From DAOSXA01 sp964526835 (GTDB taxonomy: Bacteria > Zixibacteria > MSB-5A5 > GN15 > FEB-12), in contig CAZGMK010000005.1 of assembly GCA_964526835.1 (NCBI GenBank), positions 106,270 to 170,269 of the forward strand: a DNA stretch of 64,000 bases. The letters run 5' to 3'. Under the pieces are notes generated by a model. It saw nothing but the letters and a program-made list of their open reading frames with translations. It made no database searches and had not been told where the DNA came from. The position numbers were made by a program, and so were the translations under genes. Each line of letters starts with the position of its first letter. The stretch's first letter is position 1. This document shows positions 1-7,784 of the stretch, in pieces.

Positions 1-53
1 TCTGCCGATAATCTGAACAGGTTCAAAAAGGGCGTCAACACACGGGGAACATC

Positions 54-1253
54 ATGCCTACGGAAGACTTAACCAAAGAACGGACATCCATGAGACAAGG
101 CGGGCGTACGACTGCGACGTCCGGAAGCGACGCACAGCCGATCAAGAGAGCGGTTGCCTCGACCAACCGTATCCGATCTCAGGATTCGGCAGGGTCGACA
201 TCGACAGGCGTCGATCCGACCCGGGGGCCGGATATGACCAGACCGGTTCTGCCGCACAAAGATCGGGATTCGTCACAGACAGCGACCGGCTCTTCCCGTT
301 CACAGGAACTAAGCTCGCTCATCGGCCAGACCAACCGACTCTCTCTTAAACGCAAGCACATCGTCAAATCAGTTGCCTTCATCTCCAACAAGGGCGGCGT
401 CGGAAAGACCCACATCTCCGCCAACATGGCCTTCTATCTGGGTCGCATCGGCAAGAAGGCCCTGCTGATCGATCTTGACCTGGGCAATTCGGATGTCACC
501 AACAAGCTGGGCGCATTCTGCGATAACACGATCGTAGACCTCCTGCATGGTCGCAGAGCGGTCAGCCAGCTGGTCTACTCCTCTCCGTATGGATTCGATA
601 TCATCGGCGGTGAGGCCGGCGATCTGCATCTGGCTAACATGAACTCCATGCAGCGGTCCCGCTTCATCAAGGCCTTTAATGAACTCGGACGCGACTATGA
701 TTTCATCATGTACGACCTGTCGGCCGGCATCAACACGATCACGCTGGACTTCGCCCTGGCGCAGGATTATCAAGTGATTGTGACCACGCCGCAAGACATC
801 GTCGCCGGATATGCCTGCATCAAGGCCGCCTTCAATCGCTTCTGCGAGCTGGAGGACGGCATGAAGGAGCGCAATCCCGACTATCAGACGCAGAAGGCGT
901 TTCGCCCCTTCGTGGTGGTCAATCAGGTCGATGATTTTCGATCCGGGCGCGACCTCTTTCAACGCATGAAAGAGGTCGTTCGACAGAATCTGGCCGTACA
1001 TCCGCGTTACGGTATCCAGGCTATGTTCCTCGGAGCCGTGATTTCCGATCAGGAGCGCATTCGCGAGTGTGAGTTGAAGCGCCGCCTGTACTGCGCCGAT
1101 TACGGTGCGTCTCAGACGGGGCAGTGTTTCAATTTCTTGTCGCACAATCTGGCCAAGTATCGTGATCCCAATGACATCACCTTCACCAGCAAGCTGCGTC
1201 GCTTCATCGACATCTTCATGAAGTCGGTAGGCGAGACAAAATACGCCCAGTAG
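54..1253 (+). CDS. MinD/ParA/FlhG-family P-loop ATPase
   Basis: A cytosolic ATPase of the SIMIBI class, the family that positions division, flagellar or chromosome machinery. The deviant Walker A motif KGGVGKT lies near residues 113-119, followed by LLIDLDLGNSD (about 137) and a Walker B-like FIMYDLSAG (about 219). The first 110 residues are polar and low in complexity, probably a disordered extension. The 399-residue length exceeds a plain MinD (about 270) because of this extension and a C-terminal region of about 60 residues. ATG at 54 is preceded by a weak GGGGAA; ATG at 90 is an alternative start. The partner gene that would reveal the cargo would lie upstream, outside the window. The ATPase assignment is firm; the exact subfamily is not. 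Confidence 0.85.
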   Translation: MPTEDLTKERTSMRQGGRTTATSGSDAQPIKRAVASTNRIRSQDSAGSTSTGVDPTRGPDMTRPVLPHKDRDSSQTATGSSRSQELSSLIGQTNRLSLKRKHIVKSVAFISNKGGVGKTHISANMAFYLGRIGKKALLIDLDLGNSDVTNKLGAFCDNTIVDLLHGRRAVSQLVYSSPYGFDIIGGEAGDLHLANMNSMQRSRFIKAFNELGRDYDFIMYDLSAGINTITLDFALAQDYQVIVTTPQDIVAGYACIKAAFNRFCELEDGMKERNPDYQTQKAFRPFVVVNQVDDFRSGRDLFQRMKEVVRQNLAVHPRYGIQAMFLGAVISDQERIRECELKRRLYCADYGASQTGQCFNFLSHNLAKYRDPNDITFTSKLRRFIDIFMKSVGETKYAQ

Positions 1254-1278
1254 CACCGCCTTTCGAGGTCCCCTTCGA

Positions 1279-1312
1279 GGCCCGGTCGAGCTGTTCGATC
1301 GGGCCCTTTCTT
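1279..1312 (+). terminator. Rho-independent terminator after the MinD-like gene
   Basis: An 11-bp stem (left arm 1279-1289, right arm 1295-1305, one G-U wobble) with a 5-nt loop is followed by CTTTCTTC. It sits 26 bases after the stop codon of the ATPase gene. Confidence 0.75.
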
Positions 1313-1510
1313 CGTCGACCGAGAAAAAAAGCGTGCATAACGGCCGCCTCCGGGTTATGTTGACTTTGAGGATAAAGACATCAGCGGTCGCTCGGAATAC
1401 TATTTCATCGACTGGCCATCCGACAACATGCGTCCGAAAGTGACCATTGCCGGTGCGTGAGCCGATCCGGCCGCGTAGCCCGACATCTGAATAGAAGACG
1501 GAGGCAGCTT

Positions 1511-1840
1511 ATGCGGACCTATGTGTTAATGTCACGCATGGCGGCCGCGGGCGACTCGGTTGCCGAGGTGGCGTCCAGCACACGAAAGAGCCCGCGCAGT
1601 CGTCAGAAATGGCTCCGGGAAGTCAAACTCAGGTGCCCTGAAGTCCGGTTCCTGTCTCATTACGCCCTTCTCGGAGGATGGGATTTTATGGACATCTACC
1701 AGGCTCCTGACGAGCGGAGCGCCGCCAAGGTGTCGATGCTGTATTCGGCCTGTACGCGGTACCACGCAGAAAGCTGGGCGGCCCTTGAAGCTGATCGCAT
1801 CGAGGCGCTTGCCGCCGATATCCGCGCCGCCTGCGAATGA
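1511..1840 (+). CDS. GYD-domain protein
   Basis: A 109-residue protein that matches the small GYD family: an N-terminal RTYVLMSRM strand, then LSHYALLGGWDFMDIYQAPD, the characteristic aromatic-Asp segment, then AAKVSMLYSA. The biochemical role of the family is not established. The frame is open from 1457, but ATG 1511 has a GGAGG seven bases upstream and begins exactly where the domain begins, so it is preferred. Upstream is the terminator of the MinD-like gene and downstream is the tRNA-Sec gene, so it is probably monocistronic. Confidence 0.7.
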   Translation: MRTYVLMSRMAAAGDSVAEVASSTRKSPRSRQKWLREVKLRCPEVRFLSHYALLGGWDFMDIYQAPDERSAAKVSMLYSACTRYHAESWAALEADRIEALAADIRAACE

Positions 1841-1994
1841 TCCTGCGAAGCACCTTCGGGCAGCGCCGCACCCCTGCATTCCCTCCCACTGCCCCAGTAT
1901 CTCCCATGCGGCGCTCAGGGCGGGTGGACGATATGCGGCAGGACCACCTCCCCTCCGGGTCCACCCGTCCGGCCCGACTTTTTTCTCTGAGTGA

Positions 1995-2023
1995 TTGCGC
2001 CACCGACTCTCGGCTTCTATATT
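1995..2023 (+). promoter_or_regulatory. Promoter of the tRNA-Sec gene
   Basis: TTGCGC at 1995-2000, a 17-bp spacer and TATATT at 2018-2023. Six bases (CACTAC) separate the -10 box from G2030, the first base of the mature tRNA, so transcription is predicted to begin at the mature 5' end. Confidence 0.65.
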
Positions 2024-2029
2024 CACTAC

Positions 2030-2123
2030 GGAAGCGGATGCCGTCTGGTGGCGGTCCCGGCCTTCAAAGCCGTGTGGGGGGCAGGTCTACTGTCCCCGGT
2101 GGGTTCGATTCCCACCCCTTCCG
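2030..2123 (+). tRNA. selC: tRNA-Sec (anticodon UCA)
   Basis: A 94-nt gene with the hallmarks of bacterial selenocysteine tRNA. It has a 6-bp D stem with a 4-nt loop (GCCGTC TGGT GGCGGT), anticodon loop CTTCAAA with anticodon TCA, a long variable arm with an 8-bp stem (one G-U) around GTCTA, and a T arm GTGGG TTCGATT CCCAC. The acceptor pairs GGAAGCG with CCCTTCC, leaving one C-C mismatch at position 6, and the discriminator base is G. CCA is not encoded. A T-run at 2125-2130 ends transcription. The host is therefore expected to make selenoproteins, but selA, selB, selD and any obvious in-frame UGA gene are absent from this window. Confidence 0.93.
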
Positions 2124-2411
2124 CTTTTTTCCGGCGAATTCCGCCGTTCAAGGACCGGTTGTGAAGTGATACTGGAAGAACTCACCTGTTCGGCTGTGAT
2201 CCATCATGCGTCCCTGGTGGTCACACACACTGCTGCTACTGAGTAGAAAAGACCGAGCTTCGTTCGGGTTGGCGCCCGGTTGAACTACAAAGTTTTATTT
2301 GATTTGTCCGGCTATCGGGCCTAAAATCGCCCGGTACGGTGGTGAGGTCCGCCCGGCCGTGCCGCGAATGCGCGTGCAGCCCGGCGGTACCCGACCGAAC
2401 GAAAGTACGTT
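2124..2411 (+). other. Gap between selC and trpS
   Basis: The T-run 2125-2130 probably terminates selC. The rest is non-coding as far as I can see. A small hairpin (CCGA GCTTCGT TCGG, about 2253-2267) is visible, but no convincing T-box stem or antiterminator and no clean promoter in front of trpS. Confidence 0.4.
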
Positions 2412-3443
2412 ATGGCTGAAAACAAACAAAACGCCGACCATACGACGAAGAAGAACCAGACCATCCTCTCAGGCATGCAACCCACCGGGGCACTGCATAT
2501 CGGTAACCTCGAGGGCGCTTTGGCCAACTGGGTCCGCCTACAGGAAGACTACTGGATGTATCTGTGCGTCGTTGATCTGCATGCCCTGACCGCCGACTGG
2601 CAGAATCCCCAGCCGTTGAGAAGCCGTATCTTCGAGATGGCCGTCGATTTCCTGGCGGCCGGTCTTGACCCCGAAAAGTGCGCCATATTCATCCAATCGG
2701 AGGTGCCGCAACACGCCGAACTGCACCTGATCTTCTCAATGATGATCACTGTTCCGACCCTGACCCGCCTGCCCACCTATCAAGAGAAGAAAGACCGGCT
2801 CGATTCCTACGGATTCCTCGGCTACCCCGTATTGCAGGCGGCTGATATTTGCCTGTACAACGCCGACAAGGTTCCGGTCGGCAAGGATCAGGAGAAGCAC
2901 ATCTGGCTTGCCAATGACTTGGCCAAGCGGTTCAACAGCACTTATCGCAAGGTTTTCAAGGAGCCCGAAGCGCTGTTCACTAAGGTACCGCTGATCCGGG
3001 GCTCTGACAATCGCAAGATGTCAAAGTCCTACGACAACCACATTCCGCTGGAATTCACCCAGAAGCAGACCACAAAGCGTCTGAAAACATTCTATACCGA
3101 TCCCGAGAAGATCCGCAAAGGCGATCCGGGCCATCCTGAGGGCTGCCCGATCTACCTGTTGCACCAGATATACTCCAGGAATGCCGATCAGGAGATTGCT
3201 CCGCCCTGCCGGACGGGTGAACTCGGTTGTGTCGACTGCAAGATGAAACTGGCCGAGCGCATGAATGCCCGCCTGGATCCGCTTCGGCAGAAACGACAGG
3301 AATTGCTGGCCGCTCCCGACTACGTATGGGACGTGCTGGCCGCCGGACGGGACCGCGCCCGGGCGCGAGCCGAAAACGTGATGGCGAAAGTGCGGTCGGC
3401 CATGAAGATGGACTACCGCCAAACAAAGAAGAAATCGAAATGA
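2412..3443 (+). CDS. trpS: Tryptophanyl-tRNA synthetase, Fe-S cluster type
   Basis: Charges tRNA-Trp with tryptophan in the cytosol. This class Ic synthetase of 343 residues shows the HIGH-like motif GALHIGN (about residues 24-30) and the KMSKS loop RKMSKSYDN (about 200). Four cysteines at residues 245, 266, 273 and 276 have the spacing C-x20-C-x6-C-x2-C, close to the [4Fe-4S] motif known from the Thermotoga enzyme (C-x22-C-x6-C-x2-C). ATG 2412 fits the N-terminus of the family. Its stop overlaps the scpA start (ATGA), so trpS, scpA and scpB are probably cotranscribed. Confidence 0.95.
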   Translation: MAENKQNADHTTKKNQTILSGMQPTGALHIGNLEGALANWVRLQEDYWMYLCVVDLHALTADWQNPQPLRSRIFEMAVDFLAAGLDPEKCAIFIQSEVPQHAELHLIFSMMITVPTLTRLPTYQEKKDRLDSYGFLGYPVLQAADICLYNADKVPVGKDQEKHIWLANDLAKRFNSTYRKVFKEPEALFTKVPLIRGSDNRKMSKSYDNHIPLEFTQKQTTKRLKTFYTDPEKIRKGDPGHPEGCPIYLLHQIYSRNADQEIAPPCRTGELGCVDCKMKLAERMNARLDPLRQKRQELLAAPDYVWDVLAAGRDRARARAENVMAKVRSAMKMDYRQTKKKSK

Positions 3444-4264
3444 TGGATGTAATCATAGATCCGCAGGCCGAGGACTATCGCGTCGACCTGAATGTCTTTC
3501 ACGGCCCTCTGGACCTCCTGCTCTATTTGATCCGGAAGGAAGAAGTCGACATATACGATATTCCCATCGCGCGTATTACTCGCCAGTATCTGAAATACCT
3601 CGAGATGATGAGGGTGCTCAACCTCGAGGTGGCCGGTGAGTTCATCCTGATGGCGGCCACTCTAATACGCATCAAGACACGTATGCTGCTGCCGCGCGAC
3701 GGTGAAAGCGAGGAAGAAAGCGACCCGCGCGAGGAGCTGATCATGGCGCTGGTCGAGTATCGAAAGTTCAGGGAAGCTGGGGAGATACTGCGTGAAAAGG
3801 CAATCGAGGAGGAACGTCATTGGGTGCCACCGAGCCCCGTCGGCGACATTCGGACAGTGATCGACGAAATCCCCGACGTGGGTCTGTTCGACTTGATCAC
3901 GGCTTTCAAGGAGGTCATGGAAGCCCGCCGCGAGGAAGCCGTGCATGAGGTTCAGCCGTTCGAAGTGACCATAGAGGAGCGCATGACCTTTGTCCTGAAC
4001 GCGCTGGCGCAAACTGAGCAAGCCGGCTTCAAAGATCTTTTTGCCGATACCCCCCGCAAGATCGTGGCGGTCGTGACCTTCATAGCACTTCTGGAATTGT
4101 CCCGCAGTCGTCGGGTAAGCCTCGCCCAGTCAAGGCCGTTCGCCGAACTCCGGGTGTACCGAGGCGAACGATTCTCAGCGCCGCGCGGCCCGGCCGATGT
4201 CGTTGACTTCGAGCTCACCGAAGAAGTCCTCGGCTCGGAGGCGGCGACGGAGGTGGTGACCTGA
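3440..4264 (+). CDS. scpA: Segregation and condensation protein A
   Basis: The kleisin subunit of the SMC-ScpA-ScpB condensin, which organises and segregates the chromosome. The family signature FHGPLDLLLYLIRKEEVDIYD lies near the N-terminus, followed by the IPIARITRQYL segment. The C-terminal part (about residues 200-260) forms the winged helix that binds the SMC head. The frame is open further upstream, but ATG 3440 overlaps the trpS stop in an ATGA junction and gives the usual length (274 residues). It is followed two bases later by scpB, the normal partner. Confidence 0.93.
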   Translation: MMDVIIDPQAEDYRVDLNVFHGPLDLLLYLIRKEEVDIYDIPIARITRQYLKYLEMMRVLNLEVAGEFILMAATLIRIKTRMLLPRDGESEEESDPREELIMALVEYRKFREAGEILREKAIEEERHWVPPSPVGDIRTVIDEIPDVGLFDLITAFKEVMEARREEAVHEVQPFEVTIEERMTFVLNALAQTEQAGFKDLFADTPRKIVAVVTFIALLELSRSRRVSLAQSRPFAELRVYRGERFSAPRGPADVVDFELTEEVLGSEAATEVVT

Positions 4265-4266
4265 CC

Positions 4267-5139
4267 ATGGAGACAGGATTCCGAAATTCCGTCATCGAGG
4301 CCCTCATCCTGGCCTCGCCCGAACCGCTGGCCAGGCGGAAGATCGTCGATCTGCTGGAGGAGGCGACCCCCAGTGTCGTGGCCCAGTCGGTGGCCGAACT
4401 CAACAACCGGTACATGGAGGCTGGCTCATCGTTCAGAATCAGGGAAATCGCCGGCGGCTACCAGTTTCACATTGTCCCGGAGTTCGCCGGTTTCGTCGCA
4501 GAGATGTTCACGCGCCGTCGCAAAATGCGTCTGACTCGCGCCTCCCTGGAGACCCTGGCCATAGTTGCCTACCGGCAGCCGGTTACCAAGGCCGAAATAG
4601 AGCACATTCGGGGTGTAGCTTCGGACGGGGTTCTCCGCAACCTGCTGGAAAAGGGACTGATTGCTATCAAGGGGCGAGCCGATACAGTCGGAAAACCACT
4701 CCAATATGGTACTACCGGGGAGTTCCTGCAGTTCTTTGGACTGTCGTCTCTGTCGGATCTGCCCAAGATGGCCGAGATCGAGGAGATGATTCGCGCGTCC
4801 CAACCCGAGGGCCAGACCGAACTGGAACTGGGCGCCGATGAGTTCGAGTCCAAACTGCAGAAGCTTAACATCGCCGACGGCGCCTACCAGCCGCGTTCAG
4901 AGGATGATGCCGACGAGTCCGAGGATGAGTATTCGGACAGCTCCGACTCAGTCCCGATTGACGAAGCCGAACCGGTGGCCGCATCCCGGCCGGGCAGCGA
5001 TGGACATCCGGCCGCCGAATCACCGGCGAACAACGGCGGCGATCACCGTGAGGTTGCGCGGGCTGCAGCTCGTACAAGTAGAAGCGGCGGAGTGATCTTC
5101 GACATGGAGGAATCGGGCGGCGACGAAGGCAATGACTGA
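4267..5139 (+). CDS. scpB: Segregation and condensation protein B
   Basis: Partner of ScpA in the SMC condensin complex. Residues 1-180 hold the tandem winged helices, including the family segment RASLETLAIVAYRQPVTKAEIEHIRGV and then a region with LEKGLI and GRADTVGKPLQYGTT. The protein is 290 residues long, longer than the usual 180-200, because of an acidic, Ser/Asp-rich C-terminal tail after residue 190 that looks disordered. Such tails are common in some phyla and do not change the assignment. It starts two bases after scpA stops. Confidence 0.93.
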   Translation: METGFRNSVIEALILASPEPLARRKIVDLLEEATPSVVAQSVAELNNRYMEAGSSFRIREIAGGYQFHIVPEFAGFVAEMFTRRRKMRLTRASLETLAIVAYRQPVTKAEIEHIRGVASDGVLRNLLEKGLIAIKGRADTVGKPLQYGTTGEFLQFFGLSSLSDLPKMAEIEEMIRASQPEGQTELELGADEFESKLQKLNIADGAYQPRSEDDADESEDEYSDSSDSVPIDEAEPVAASRPGSDGHPAAESPANNGGDHREVARAAARTSRSGGVIFDMEESGGDEGND

Positions 5140-5179
5140 TCAGTACTCGGCAGGGCTGTCTGTAGCCGCTTGAAAAACT

Positions 5180-5200
5180 GTACCGTTTGCCTGACGGTAC
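5180..5200 (+). other. Hairpin just before the pseudouridine synthase gene
   Basis: A perfect 7-bp stem, GTACCGT (5180-5186) and ACGGTAC (5194-5200), with a 7-nt loop TTGCCTG, ends eight bases before the chosen ATG. It could limit ribosome access or attenuate readthrough from scpB; function unproven. Confidence 0.35.
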
Positions 5201-5207
5201 GCAGACG

Positions 5208-5936
5208 ATGGCGACCACTCGAATCAACAAATACCTCTCGCTGTGCGGCTTGACATCGCGCCGCGGCGCCGACAAGCTAATAGAGCAGGGCAGAGTTACC
5301 ATCAACAATGAAACGATCGAGAAGCCGGGGGTACTCGTCGACCACCAAGAGGACATCGTTCGAGTCGACGGAACCGAGGTGCGGCCGGTCGAGAACAGGC
5401 TCTACGTTCTTCTCAACAAACCCAGGTTGGTTATGACCACCCTTCACGACCCCTTCCGACGGCGCACAGTTCGGCATTTCATAGAGGATGTTCCCGAGCG
5501 GGTCTATCCGGTGGGACGTCTGGACTATGATACTGAGGGTGTCCTGCTGCTGACCAACGACGGCGAATTGGCCTTCCGTCTGGCCCACCCGCGATACCAG
5601 ATCCCGAAGCTGTATCAGGCCCGGGTCAGAGGTCGCTTCAATCAGGCCGCGGCGCTGAAAATGGAGGACGGTCTCGAGCTGCCGGATGGGGCGACCGGCC
5701 ACGCTGGAGTCGTCCACATTCAACACGACGGTAACGAGTCGGTTGTGCGTCTCGTGCTCAGGGAAGGGCGCAAGCGCGAGGTGAAGGAGCTGTTCAAGGC
5801 TCTCGGTTATCGTGTGATACGGCTCAAGAGAGTGGAGTTCGCAGGTCTTGGTGTCGGGGCGCTGAAGAGAGGCCGCTGGCGCTACCTGACCGTCGATGAA
5901 ACGCGCCGCCTGAAGGAATTAGTCGGACTGGCCTGA
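5208..5936 (+). CDS. rluB: 23S rRNA pseudouridine synthase, RsuA/RluB family
   Basis: Converts a specific uridine of 23S (or 16S) rRNA to pseudouridine. It has an N-terminal S4 RNA-binding domain (TRINKYLSLCGLTSRRGADK, residues 3-22) followed by the catalytic domain with the GRLDYDTEGVLLLTNDGE motif, whose first Asp is the nucleophile. The length of 242 residues is normal. ATG 5208 is chosen because the S4 domain begins three residues later; a TTG at 5187 lies in the loop of a hairpin and is less likely. The order trpS-scpA-scpB-rluB is widely conserved. RluB and RsuA/RluE cannot be separated with certainty by eye. Confidence 0.88.
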   Translation: MATTRINKYLSLCGLTSRRGADKLIEQGRVTINNETIEKPGVLVDHQEDIVRVDGTEVRPVENRLYVLLNKPRLVMTTLHDPFRRRTVRHFIEDVPERVYPVGRLDYDTEGVLLLTNDGELAFRLAHPRYQIPKLYQARVRGRFNQAAALKMEDGLELPDGATGHAGVVHIQHDGNESVVRLVLREGRKREVKELFKALGYRVIRLKRVEFAGLGVGALKRGRWRYLTVDETRRLKELVGLA

Positions 5937-5975
5937 CTGCTGTCACATCCAGCTCTGCGCTCCCGCCAACGAAAA

Positions 5976-5999
5976 CCGAGCATCCCTGGGGATGCCCGG
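5976..5999 (+). other. Stem-loop downstream of rluB
   Basis: CCGAGCATCC pairs with GGATGCCCGG (one mismatch) around a CTGG loop. There is no T-run, so it may be a weak terminator or an RNA-stabilising hairpin. The remaining sequence from 6000 to 6187 shows nothing I can support. Confidence 0.35.
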
Positions 6000-6187
6000 C
6001 TGATTGATCAGAGAACAGGTGACAGCCCTTCAGGCTGCTAAAGGATCCGCCATGCCCGCCGTCACGTCCTTGCGGAGAGTGCGCCGCATGAAGAAGGCGA
6101 TCCCTCTCATCATCACGATGTTGAATTCGCCAAGGGCTCTTTCGACGCTCAGTGCGACAGCGCCGACTGAGCTCGTCGGGCACGCTC

Positions 6188-6682
6188 CTAGTAATCCTCC
6201 AGGTGATTCCACTCGGCGTCTTCGAGCCACGCCTGAGGACGATTGAGGAACTGAATGACATTCTCGATCGTCTGCCAGTGCTTGTGCTCCTCATCGGCGA
6301 TTCGATTGAGGATATGCTTCTGCTCCTGCGCATCGACCTCTCCGGCTTTCTCTCTATAGAAGTCCTCGGACTTCTTCTCTATTTCGCGCGCCTCTTCCCA
6401 AGCCGCGATGATATCTCCGGGGAAAGTGAAATCCTGATTCCTGGACTTGAGGTCCTCAAAGACATTCTTGACCGATGTAACAATTCTGGTCTTCTTGGCC
6501 TCTTCGAACTGAGCGGCTCTACCTTCCTTCATGGCCCTGAAAATATTGTAATGCTTCTGCTCATCGGCGGCCAGTTCCAAAAGGATGTTCTTCAACTCGG
6601 CCAGATCGGTTTTGGCGGCCTGCTCTTCGTAGAAGGCCTTGCCGTCCTGCTCCATCTTCATTGCGTATTCAAAGATATCCAT
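6188..6682 (-). CDS. Rubrerythrin-like ferritin-fold diiron protein
   Basis: A 164-residue four-helix-bundle protein of the rubrerythrin/erythrin group, likely a peroxide-reducing or iron-handling diiron protein of the cytosol. Helix motifs with candidate iron ligands are EQDGKAFYEE, ADEQKHYNIF, EKKSEDFYREKA and ADEEHKHWQTIE, the paired E and ExxH pattern of the family. There is no CxxC rubredoxin domain, so electrons must come from a separate partner. The ATG at 6682-6680 is chosen because AGGAG precedes it at good spacing; an upstream GTG is less likely. It is transcribed alone, divergently from the metallopeptidase gene. Confidence 0.8.
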   Translation of the reverse strand: MDIFEYAMKMEQDGKAFYEEQAAKTDLAELKNILLELAADEQKHYNIFRAMKEGRAAQFEEAKKTRIVTSVKNVFEDLKSRNQDFTFPGDIIAAWEEAREIEKKSEDFYREKAGEVDAQEQKHILNRIADEEHKHWQTIENVIQFLNRPQAWLEDAEWNHLEDY

Positions 6683-6703
6683 CTCAACTCCTGTCGACAC
6701 TGT

Positions 6704-6723
6704 GTTTCATTTCAGGCTGAAAC
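6704..6723 (-). promoter_or_regulatory. Inverted-repeat operator candidate at the rubrerythrin promoter
   Basis: Two nested inverted repeats: GTTTCA (6704-6709) with TGAAAC (6718-6723), and TTTCA (6710-6714) with TGAAA (6718-6722). They cover the predicted transcription start near 6718. The ATTTCA half-site also occurs in the palindrome before the fur gene (34532-34556), so a Fur/PerR-type repressor is a reasonable guess. Confidence 0.45.
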
Positions 6724-6724
6724 A

Positions 6725-6753
6725 ATGTTAAGGGAAAGCGGTTCCGATGGCAA
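6725..6753 (-). promoter_or_regulatory. Promoter of the rubrerythrin-like gene
   Basis: On the minus strand TTGCCA (6753-6748), a 17-bp spacer and TAACAT (6730-6725). The predicted start near 6718 leaves a leader of about 35 nt containing AGGAG. Confidence 0.55.
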
Positions 6754-6775
6754 GAACTCAAAATCAATCATCGAC

Positions 6776-6803
6776 TTGCCCCGGCGAAGGAATTAGGTAT
6801 CTT
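6776..6803 (+). promoter_or_regulatory. Leaderless-type promoter of the metallopeptidase gene
   Basis: TTGCCC (6776-6781), a 16-bp spacer and TATCTT (6798-6803), then exactly six bases to ATG 6810. No Shine-Dalgarno lies in position, so the mRNA is predicted to begin at the start codon. Confidence 0.55.
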
Positions 6804-6809
6804 TGGCCC

Positions 6810-7784
6810 ATGATTAATCTTCGATCGATTTGCCTTGTCATACTTCTGATGGCGGCGCTGGGCAGGGCTGCAATCGGCGCCTTCAGTCAACCTGAGGCGA
6901 TCAACCGGGAGCATTTCGTTTATTATGTCGATAACCCGCGCCTGGTCGACCGAGCCGATTCGGTTCTGTTGCGCACTCGCTCGCAGTTGCAGCAATTGCT
7001 GCAGGATACACTCGACTACAGGGCCGAGGTGCACATCGTTGGCGATCCGAACTACTTCAACCACCTGGTCGGCGGCCGTTTTCCCCACTGGGGAGCTGCT
7101 GTTGCGATACCGAGCCGGCGCATGATTATCATCAAGTCACCCGACCGTTTCAACCTCAATAAGCCGCTGGAGCATCTACTGGCTCACGAATATGCGCACC
7201 TTGTGATTGATCGCCGCACCGGCTATCATCGGGCGCCTCGATGGTTCAACGAGGGCATCGCCATGCTGGTTTCGACGGAGTGGAGTTGGTCTGACAACCT
7301 GGCCATGGGCCGTGCGGCCATATTCGGTGGGTTCCTCGGCCTGGAGGAGATTGAGAACGTAAATCGCTTCAACGAGAGTAAGGCGCATGTGGCTTACGCT
7401 CAATCATATCTGTCGGTCCAGTATCTCTTCCGCGAGTACGGCAGCATGATGGTGAACCGTTTCCTGGATGTTCTGGCCGCCGGACGATCCCAGGATGAAG
7501 CTCTGATCGCCGCCACCGGCGCTGATACTGATGAGTTCGAACAGGAATTGCACACTTATTTTGCGCGTCAGTTCAACCTGACATCGTTACTTATGGATAC
7601 TGCGTTCTTCTGGCTGGGCCTGGCGGTGATTGTCATTATCGCCTTTGTCATGCGGTACAACAAGCGCCGCAAGTACTACAAGAAGTGGGAGGAAGAGGAG
7701 AGATACCAGTCGACCGACTTTGATTACGGCGATCCGGAGAATCCGGAGAAGATCGACGATGACGATGAACCATGGCGAAGCTGA
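6810..7784 (+). CDS. Secreted/membrane-anchored gluzincin metallopeptidase (MA-like)
   Basis: A zinc peptidase-like protein exported across the inner membrane. Residues 2-24 form a signal peptide (LRSICLVILLMAALGRAAIG). The HEYAHL zinc motif (HExxH, about residue 128) and the downstream FNEGIAML Glu are those of the peptidase MA/gluzincin group. A transmembrane helix near residues 260-285 (FFWLGLAVIVIIAFVM) is followed by a basic then acidic cytoplasmic tail. ATG 6810 is preferred over 6747 because the signal peptide starts there and a promoter -10 box lies six bases upstream. The stop overlaps the following acyltransferase gene by 13 bases, so the two are coupled. Substrate unknown. Confidence 0.75.
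   Translation: MINLRSICLVILLMAALGRAAIGAFSQPEAINREHFVYYVDNPRLVDRADSVLLRTRSQLQQLLQDTLDYRAEVHIVGDPNYFNHLVGGRFPHWGAAVAIPSRRMIIIKSPDRFNLNKPLEHLLAHEYAHLVIDRRTGYHRAPRWFNEGIAMLVSTEWSWSDNLAMGRAAIFGGFLGLEEIENVNRFNESKAHVAYAQSYLSVQYLFREYGSMMVNRFLDVLAAGRSQDEALIAATGADTDEFEQELHTYFARQFNLTSLLMDTAFFWLGLAVIVIIAFVMRYNKRRKYYKKWEEEERYQSTDFDYGDPENPEKIDDDDEPWRS

Noticed and set aside
369..1256. A 295-codon minus-strand frame under the MinD-like gene
   Set aside because: The plus strand carries clear Walker motifs; the minus frame is a shadow.
2131..2411. T-box riboswitch in front of trpS
   Set aside because: No T-box sequence (TGGNACC-like) or antiterminator could be found; the small hairpin alone is not enough.
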